From Schizochytrium sp. TIO01 (taxonomy: Eukaryota > Sar > Bigyra > Thraustochytrida > Thraustochytriidae): a stretch of 64,000 nucleotides of DNA. The notes beneath the pieces are model-generated. The model was not told the origin of the DNA and did no database searches. It worked only from the letters and a program-made list of their open reading frames with translations. Below are positions 56,781 to 64,000 of the stretch, piece after piece. Within the stretch, counting starts at the first letter, position 1. Each line of letters opens with the position of its first letter. The position numbers were made by a program, and so were the translations under genes. The stretch lies in NCBI GenBank assembly GCA_004764695.1, contig SMSO01000033.1, positions 1,627,001 through 1,691,000 of the forward strand, read 5' to 3'.

Positions 56781-59700
56781 TCAAAGTTTAACATTACATC
56801 CTTGGGCAAGATACTCAAGACCTCTTCCTGATGCGGATGTAGTCGCTGCCGGTGCAGCCGCTCGTTGAGCTTTGGGCATACTTCGGCGCACGTTTCCCCC
56901 ACCCCCACTTTGACGATCTTGTCTAATAATCTGCATAACTTCCTCATGCACTGCCGTGTTGGGACATAAGAGCTTGTACAGTCCTGGGTCCTCAGGCTCT
57001 TCCCCAAGCTTTCGCGGGCGCTTCCCATGTAAAATTGCAGTTAGCTCACGGTCCAAGCGTTGTCGCTCTGAGTCCCGATTTGCAGCTGATTGTTTAAAAG
57101 GACGAACCCGATTTTCTTCCATTTCCTCACGACGACGTTGTAATACTTCAAGAAGAACAACTCGATTAAACTCAAGAGGATTGACAAGCCGCAGTGTATC
57201 GGCGATCAGTTTTCGTTTAACTTTACTGTCGAGTTGGTTTTCTTGTGCTAACGAAGGGCTTGAGTTGATCTCAATAAGCCATGGACGTGCATTCTCGTCC
57301 AAGAGCACATCATATCCGAAAAGTTCAAAACTATTCGGCTCCGATGACATGCTTTCGTCGCAGCATACAAGGCTTTTCAATATAAGTTTTTGAATTGATT
57401 TTTGAATCGCATCCACGTCGTGCCCTTGAGCGCGCAATCTCCTCCACAGGTAAGTCAAGCTAAGTTTTGTGCCGCCAGCTTCATCAATTGCAGCTTGGTG
57501 GCGCGAGATAGACTCCGCAGTTGCTTTCGTCCCAGAACCATTAGGTCCCATCTTTTGGATGGAGGAGTTTGTCAGATGGATGAATAGATTGTGCAAATCA
57601 ATCGACGCTGACGAGTATTTATGAGTGCAGACTCGAACGAAACCTTCATCGTAGATCCATGCCTCTAAAGGATCGAAGGATGTTACCAAGACATAAATAC
57701 GCAAGTCAAATTTATATCCATCCAAAAGCATAGGATTACTCACATAGCGTTGAATAATTACACTTTGTCCATAACAAACATCACCAATGTCCGATACAAG
57801 CGAAATGCCGCGTCCCCGAGACAGACCAACAGGTTTCATAATCCAAAAATTTCCATCAGGGTCCAGTTCGCTATATTTTGCAAATGCGTCAACAAACTGG
57901 AGATACTCTTTTGGCAAGATAAATGTGTCTGGAAGTAACTCAAATGCGGCTGAAAGGTATTTGCTCATAGATCGGTAGCGGTGTAGTTCTTGCTTAAGCA
58001 AGTCTTTACGGGTCAATGATCGTGCAGAGCTGAAATGGTTGACTCGTTGCCAGCTTAATAAAGTGTTACGATCAATTTTAGGCTTACTCCATGTCCATAA
58101 CAAGTTCCAAACTGGCCCTGCCCAGGCAGGAAGTTGTGACATTGGGGTTCTTGCCATAATACTATTATGAGTAATAGGCTGCGTACTAGTGAAAGTTTCC
58201 CGAAGCTTATCGCGCACTAAAGATTCTTCTACTCCTAGAGTATCTAAGTTTAGGGCTGCATCTCTTACGATATTGAATACCTCATGCCTCGACTTAGATA
58301 AAACACGGAAAAATCTATTTGCTCCTACATTAACCCACTCTTCAAAGTTATCGTTGCATAGTTCAAGGGTCAGTGCCTTGTTTGTGTGCTGAAAAGTCTC
58401 CAAAGTCTCCTCAAGGACAGCTTCGAGAATCTTCAGCTTGTTGGTCTTACGTGTGTCTTTAGCATTGTACACTGTGAAAATATCTCCAAATGACGAAAAG
58501 TATTCGGAGTAATCGACTGGGATACCCCCAAGCCCTTCAAGAACTCGTTGCGAAATACAAGGCGCAACGATTGCCTCCATTGTGTTGCTAAGTCCGCTTT
58601 GGGTAGATGAACTTTGCTGCAAATTGCCTTCATTAGCTTTTCCACTTCGAGATCTTGATTTATTAAGGGCTCTTCTTGTGCGTCTAGTTGAAGAAGACGC
58701 GGAGACTGGTGTTCCCTGGCCTTCGAAAGAAGGCTCTGCGGGAAGAAGTCGCAGACTCACTTTTTCTTCGTCCTTCAAAATTTCGATTGTTTTAGAAGAT
58801 TCGTCAGGCTTTTCCGAAAACCGTGAGTCAAATTTCTGCTGAGGCTTACGTAGAACGTTGTTATCATGTCTCTGTAGACTTTGCCGTTTTTTAATAGTTT
58901 GGTTATGCTTTGCAGTGGGTCTTTCCTCTTCATTATCTCTTTCACTTTCAGTTTCATTCAACATGTCATCCGAATCATCGTCTGATACGCAATCAATATC
59001 TGTTCGAAAGTTAGAGAGATCAGCTTCAATGTCTTTCTTCACGTTTAGCATATCTTGCCGAAGTTGATTGAGTAACGATTCCTTTTGAGATAATGTTGAA
59101 CGCGCACTTGATTGCCGGGATTGGTTTGATCGGCGCGTACGTGAGGAATTTGTAGATCTTGCTGATTCCTTCTCTGCAGGAGCATATGAGTTAACATTGG
59201 AACGTGCATTTACATCTATTTCATCAGTCTTTGCCTTTGATTGCGAAAGATTGAGCACCAACTTTTCCACTTTGGGATCTCCACTTCTTGTTGTTTCATG
59301 ACTGTGTAATCTCGGACCTGGCATTTGTTCGAGAAATTCATCAGGATCTTCGCTTTCTATACCAGAAATAGGGGAAATAGGTTGCAACCGCTCATCCAAT
59401 GGCCCAGGAACAACTTCATCACTGGCGGTTGAGTTAGGGGAAAACAAATTAAGTTTTTGCGGCCTGGAAGACTCTGTGACTAAAACTTCAATAGAGTTGT
59501 TTTCAACGCGTGCTCTTGTACTCTCGTAATTACCAAGGTGATTTTGTGGAGCATTTGGAAGATTTTTGATACCTGAAGCAGCAAAGTGATTCTCCACATG
59601 ATGACTATTTTCCATACCACTTTGATCCACTTGGCACTCGGATGTCTCGAGTTTAGAAATTCTCGTGATCTCTCCACTGTTAATATTTTGATGCTCCATA

Positions 59701-61907
59701 TTCGATGCTTTGTTCTCTAGCTTCGATAAAATCTCTGGATCTTGAGACTGCGAATCGCAAGAATGGTTCCCAGAGAGATCCTTAGCTATTGACTGTAAAT
59801 TTGTCTCGCGTGGCTTGTTTGCAACATATTCTGCAGGTTTCATGTTCTTTGCATCAACACAAGGGTAAAGGTTATCGGTTTCTATATTGCCTCTATCATC
59901 ATCCTCGTCGTCCTCACCATCGTCATCGTCATCTTCATCTTCATCTCCATCTTCCCCGTCAACATGGTCATTTGGAATTTTATTCTCTGTAGCTGCCATT
60001 TGAGCAGATTGTCGGTCATGCGAGTCTTCGTTTGCTGCTTTCTCCTCCTCGATCGCTTCTTCTAGAGCAACCACATCTTCGTCTTCCTCTTCCTCTTGAT
60101 ATTTTGTATCACGGTGAGAGTGGTGCGAGGACGTTGAGCTCCGCGCAGAACGGAGGTTCGTATCTAGCCCGCGTTTGCGCATCTATTAGCAATAAGGCGG
60201 TTCGTATGAATGCACGCGTCAGTTAAACCGGGATATCATGATACCCACTGGAGGAAAATAGGAATGTTTGATATTAAGAATCTATATTGACTTACCTCTT
60301 TGGCCATCGCTTCTGCTCTCAGTACTCTCTCTTGACGTTCTTGCTCCCAACGAGCTCTAGCTTCCTCTCTCTCCTTAAGTTTTTGACGAGCCTCTCGAAG
60401 CTTTTCTAAATGCTCTCGCTTCTCTTCGCGGCGCTTCTTTTTAGCTTTAGCTCGTGCACGAGCAAGCATTCGAGCTCTCTGTTCTTCTTGTTGAAGACGC
60501 TTCTCTCTGCGAGAAGTTTCTGCAAATACAACAAATTCTTTTGCATTCGATACAATCGCTCTTCGTGCCGATTGTGACATTTTCTTTGCTTTTAAATATG
60601 AATTCTCTGTTCTTCCATTTTCGAAACCTGTTGGGGCAGCTGGTTTGGTTGCCATTCCATCAGATTCTGTATAAGAAATAGGAGCACCACCATGCTCTGA
60701 TTTAGAGGAATCGCTTCTATAAATAGGATCTTTTGCTTCGCAAGATGTTTGGAAGGTTTCGATCGTTTCAGTCTGTGAAGAGTTCGCATGCGATTCGATA
60801 GGTGACGGACGTCGTAGTGAGCCAACATATTCCTCGTTCGAGGTATGACTTGAGTGACTAGGTTCCTTGGACCTTTTCGTCTGTTTCGTTTCTTCTAGTT
60901 GAACGGTAGCTAATGATTGTTTTGGCATTTCTTCATCTCTCAAAATACAGAGATCTGCGATATTTGGCACAGCTGTACTTTGTAAAAGGTTTGCAACGCG
61001 GGCTGAGGCCTCCAAAGCCTCCAGACGTCGTGTAATTTCTAATCGCTCACGCTGAGCATATTTGAAATAGCCCAGCTTCAGTAGGATCCATTGATGTATT
61101 CTCCATCATTGGTACCAGGAGTTCCTCTAAGGCTCTATCTGTTTTGTGAAGTTCAGAAGGATCTAATAGGGCAATCTGTTCCAAAGGAAACAGAGGAAAC
61201 GAGCTCCAATCTACATCTCCTTTCAGGGTAGAAGCAAAAGAGACTTCTGGAGTATATTCAAGTCCTTTAACAGCTGCTGGTGAGTCGACGGGTGCGCCAT
61301 AAGATTGATGAGCGACAGATTCTTCTTTTTCCTGTGAGTTTGGACAGCTCTCATGATCATGATGCTTTAATTCGTCCCCTAATGAAGATTTTGAGACAGG
61401 TGAAAGCTCTTGCTGCAGCTGGTTTCTCTGAGCGGAATCTGAGAGGACTATTTTGTGGTCCGGTGTTGACATTTCTGCAGTATCTGCAGTACGCTGGTCT
61501 TCTCCATCTGGGCTTTTGGGGCGCCTTGGAGTCGCTGATTTTGCAACCATGCCCCCGACACCGGCAAACACGGACCTCCTTCGGCCACCTTGCATGCTGT
61601 TCTACTCCAAATTTCTAGAAAAACTTCAGCAAGTCTTTACATGCAGCATCAATTCCAGCAATCTGTAGCCTCCGTTGATATGCGAGCTTGCTTGCTTAAT
61701 TTCTTCTTCTTACCCGTTGTTTTCCTGCTGTCCTAATAGCAACATAAATTTCTCCTTTCCAATCAGCCCAAGAACAGTCTCAGCAGCCTCGAGCACACCG
61801 CCACAGTTCTTCCCTAAAGTGCTCCAAGTAGCTATGCAGTCTGCAGTTGAATATTTTAACGAGGTCCACGCTGCTTTCCATTGCACTCCTGTTCTTCGCC
61901 ATCCCAT
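56781..61907 (-). CDS. TTLL2-like: TTLL2-like tubulin ligase (polyglutamylase family), three exons, one frame break
   Basis: Proposed exons are 61907-61714, 61596-60296 and 60182-56781, joined in frame across two GT-AG introns, giving about 1,631 residues if one extra base near 61071 is ignored. The middle exon holds a Lys/Arg/Glu coiled coil (about 60.3-60.55 kb). The third exon starts with an acidic, disordered part; the TTL catalytic domain spans about 58130-57180 with VWNLLWTWSKPKIDRNTLLS, FWIMKPVGLSRGRGISLV, RYVSNPMLLDGYKFDLRIYV, HLTNSSIQ and ELFGYDVLLDENARPWLIEI followed by NSSPSL. These carry the ATP-grasp lysine, the DxR and the metal-binding D and ExN. The WNLxW/VNH/LTRKD pattern is nearest TTLL2. 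Such enzymes add glutamates to tubulin tails of axonemes, implying a flagellate stage. Confidence 0.85.
60183..60295 (-). other. Intron 2 of the TTLL2-like gene (113 bases)
   Basis: Donor GAG then GTAAGT, acceptor GCTAATAG then ATGCGC, phase 0. Reading through gives a stop after SNIPIFLQWVS. A nearer acceptor (CTCCAG at 60248) is rejected because it leads at once to a stop. Confidence 0.75.
61597..61713 (-). other. Intron 1 of the TTLL2-like gene (117 bases)
   Basis: Donor AACGG then GTAAGA, acceptor GAACAG then C-ATG. The join keeps the frame (Gly codon GG+C) and links MGWRRTGVQWKAAW... to MQGGRRRSVFAGVGG. The size is close to that of the other two introns. An alternative is that translation starts at 61595 and this upstream piece is UTR. 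Confidence 0.5.
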
Positions 61908-62697
61908 TGAGCCGTTTACATTTATTTATCTCCAAGTCCTTTGTTCCCCCAAAGGTCTGTCCCTCCTACAGATTAGTCTAGCTGGTCACTATTCTCTTAT
62001 AAAATAGGATATCATGAAGAAAAGAGTATATCCTTGGATTTGCAGCATCACTTCCGACAAGCTTCTTGTACGAGCAGACCAAGAATTCCACCGAGCCCAT
62101 TAGGCGATTCCGGTTCAAGGCGACGGAGACAGGTGTTCTTGTGACAGTATGTTTGCAGATCAGTAGGCAGGAGGATCCTTAGGTTTGTGTTGCATGGCCA
62201 GGGACTAGGGCATGACAGGGACTAGGGCGTGCAGCCAAGTCTTGGCTTGAAGGAACGGATCTGATAAACCCTTTAAAAGTCGAATCACTAGAAAAGAAAT
62301 ATATTTGAGACAAGACTTCCTTCCCTGCCTTGAAGAGCGCGCTATCTACGAGACGTTGAAACAGAAGAACAAGGTATGGAGAGAGATGGGAAGGATTGCT
62401 GCTGAGTGCTGAAGAGCTATGTTTAGCGATCGCAAGGGATGCTGGGGGTTTTCAGGTCGGTCAGGTGCTGCGGCAAAATCAGTTCGGAGGTTACCAAATC
62501 TAACTAACTATTCTTTGCCATAAACTCATGCGGCCTTGCTGGTTCCTTTGAATGATAATGACTCGTGTTTACTATAATTGACTTTCATGGGTACTTCTGT
62601 AAATCTACCTTATACTAACTTTCTGGCGCTTTTCACATTGGAAGGCAGAGCAATCTCGTATTCTTCAGGACCCTTCTGGCCCCTTCTGGCCGAGACG
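61908..62697. promoter_or_regulatory. Divergent spacer upstream of TTLL and the 79-residue gene
   Basis: 790 bases between head-to-head starts. No gene or repeat is supported, apart from a short perfect direct repeat of CAGGGACTAGGG with 4-5 bases between copies near 62199-62227. Confidence 0.4.
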
Positions 62698-63069
62698 ATG
62701 CCTCGCCTCAGCAACAACGCCGTTGCCGGGTTGACTTTGTTGACTGCCACTGGTGTCGCCTCGGTGTGGATGAGCTGGGGTTACAAGCTCCATTGCGACA
62801 CAATCGCAGCCGCTAATGCCTATGAGCGCGGCATTGCACGCCGCTGCAACTGGTAAGTTCTGTTTTACATTGAATCTGTATTTACCTTCTATATTCTGGT
62901 GAAGCCGGGATTAGCAAACGATTGATCATACGACAGAGCCAAGATTACTTACAGTGAACTATGGTCTTATTATACGCGAAATAGGGATGTGGAAAAGATG
63001 CCTTTGCACGCTTTCCACCCGGAGAACATTCCGGCTCACGAACAGGGCGCCAATGTGGTGAACTTGTGA
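62698..63069 (+). CDS. 79-residue two-exon membrane protein, probably mitochondrial
   Basis: Exons 62698-62852 and 62985-63069 join in frame (TG+G, Trp). The protein starts MPRLSNNAVAGLTLLTATGV, with one hydrophobic helix at about 9-26, then YKLHCDTIAAANAYERGIAR and an acidic, His-containing tail ending GANVVNL. The size, a single N-terminal helix and the CNWDVEKM turn resemble accessory subunits of respiratory complexes (complex I MWFE-type and similar), but I cannot name one. The frame is open upstream to another ATG at 62587; I prefer 62698 because the sequence before it lacks protein character. Confidence 0.6.
62853..62984 (+). other. Intron of the 79-residue gene (132 bases)
   Basis: Consensus donor GTAAGT after AACTG and acceptor AAATAG before GGATGTGG. 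Splicing avoids the stop two codons past the donor and extends the protein by 28 well-formed residues. A nearer acceptor (CTTACAG, 62954) gives no sensible frame. Confidence 0.8.
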
Positions 63070-64000
63070 GGGGAAACATGTGCGTTTAGCAATGTAGCTC
63101 CCCATGGACTCGCTTTGAGTCAACTTGGACAATTTGACTCTCAACATCCTTCTCTTCTTGTGCTTTTTTGTACATCAACCCACTCGAAGGCATTTTCAAT
63201 CTCTTTCAAATTCTCTACTTGCATTTCATTCCTTCCCAGTTTGTTTTGTATTTTATACAATTTCCTGAATGTATTTCTATTGTGTCTTGCATGTATATGG
63301 TTGCAATTTTTCAAAATAGAACTAGCGTGTAACTTGTTAGACATTGATACTATTGCTGTCTTCTAAACTATCGGCCTGTGACGTGAGTTTGGCTGCACCT
63401 ATCTTAAGAAGAAATGAACAAGTGAAATTTCATCAAACAGGTGTCCAAATGAATGACGGTACGCTGTATTATCTTTTCTTAGCTGTGCTTGTCTCAAATG
63501 GCATTACGAAACAAAATTGCGAAATGATATTAGACCAAAGAAAGAAAAGACCTTTTGGTGATACTCATAGACCCAAGGCTTGAACTAATCTTACGTTAAT
63601 AGGCCATGAGCACAAAAATACTGAGGTAAACATGATCTGAGAATATCTTAATACATAGATACCTTCAAAACCTATGATCAACCATTTTGTGTTTTCTAAT
63701 ATTTTTGAGCGAGACGTTGAGTTCCAAGCCTGGCAAACTCTAGCTCTTAATTTTTTTCAGAACTTTAGAGAAGTCGCTTCATGTTTGTTAGCGCATACTT
63801 GCGGTAGCATATAACGTCGTTGCCAAGTTGCTAAGACCAGTTAGAGACCAATCAGATCAGATTAGCTCCGGGATAACCTGGCAAGCTCCCAAAACACAAG
63901 TGAGCTGAGATGTTGCCACACAAAACATGTTGTAAGCTGTTTTTCTGTATGTAGTTTGCTTCTCTACGTTTAGTGGGTAGTATCACTAGTACTTCTAAAA
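63070..64000. other. Right-edge stretch without a supported gene
   Basis: 931 bases. Small open frames are Phe/Leu/Cys-rich chance reads of pyrimidine-rich 3' sequence. No RNA gene or repeat was found. Confidence 0.4.

Noticed and set aside
2246-61075. Programmed +1 frameshifting at stop codons, as in some ciliates
   Set aside because: Shifts near 16487 (TAG), 2250 (TAG) and 61055 (TGA) could be written that way, but the shift near 21150 must lie about 80 bases before its stop, the one near 5083 has the opposite sense, and the one at 44190 is a deletion relative to sister repeats.

Overview
The window is eukaryotic nuclear DNA. Long open frames lie on both strands, there are no operons, a few GT-AG introns of 113-132 bases can be placed, and the proteins are eukaryotic: SPT5, an RMC1/Mic1-type protein, a TTLL tubulin ligase, a TRIC channel, and FHA, SAM and TPR proteins. 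Few introns, PTPSPT-rich surface-protein spacers, IPT/TIG giants and an axoneme-type tubulin ligase suggest a flagellate protist. A stramenopile such as a labyrinthulomycete (thraustochytrid) would fit, but that is an inference from style and no marker gene is present.

Left third (1-21836, minus strand): one giant gene whose 3' end lies beyond the window. It encodes a secreted or surface protein with a signal peptide, three related beta-sandwich-like repeats, a cadherin-like stretch and several dozen IPT/TIG domains, about 7,280 codons in view. Four single-base frame breaks interrupt it. A 1.2 kb spacer with divergent promoters separates it from the RMC1-like gene (23036-26635, plus), which converges on SPT5 (27009-29951, minus).

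Middle (about 30-41.4 kb): a gene-poor 5.9 kb stretch holds a possible transposase relic and a dense cluster of microsatellites. It is followed by a small orphan gene (35890-36402), an FHA-domain gene (36961-38019, minus) and another 3.3 kb of sparse sequence with one doubtful small gene.

Right part: a TPR gene (41361-42722, plus); a type I membrane protein with a von Willebrand D-like segment and a 132-bp tandem repeat (43081-47450, minus; one base missing in a repeat copy); 3.7 kb of AT-rich sequence with one possible split gene; a TRIC-type cation channel (51215-52036, minus) head to head with an unrecognised 789-residue basic coiled-coil protein (52420-54789, plus); a SAM-domain coiled-coil protein (55355-56593, plus); a three-exon TTLL2-like tubulin ligase (56781-61907, minus, one frame break); and a 79-residue two-exon membrane protein (62698-63069, plus).

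The genes do not form one pathway. Two encode large extracellular proteins, one a tubulin-modifying enzyme expected in flagella, and the rest serve transcription elongation, endosome-lysosome traffic, intracellular ion balance and signalling. The six single-base frame breaks (four in the giant gene, one in the repeat protein, one in TTLL) are best read as consensus errors or very recent indels, because protein similarity or repeat homology resumes immediately on the far side of each.
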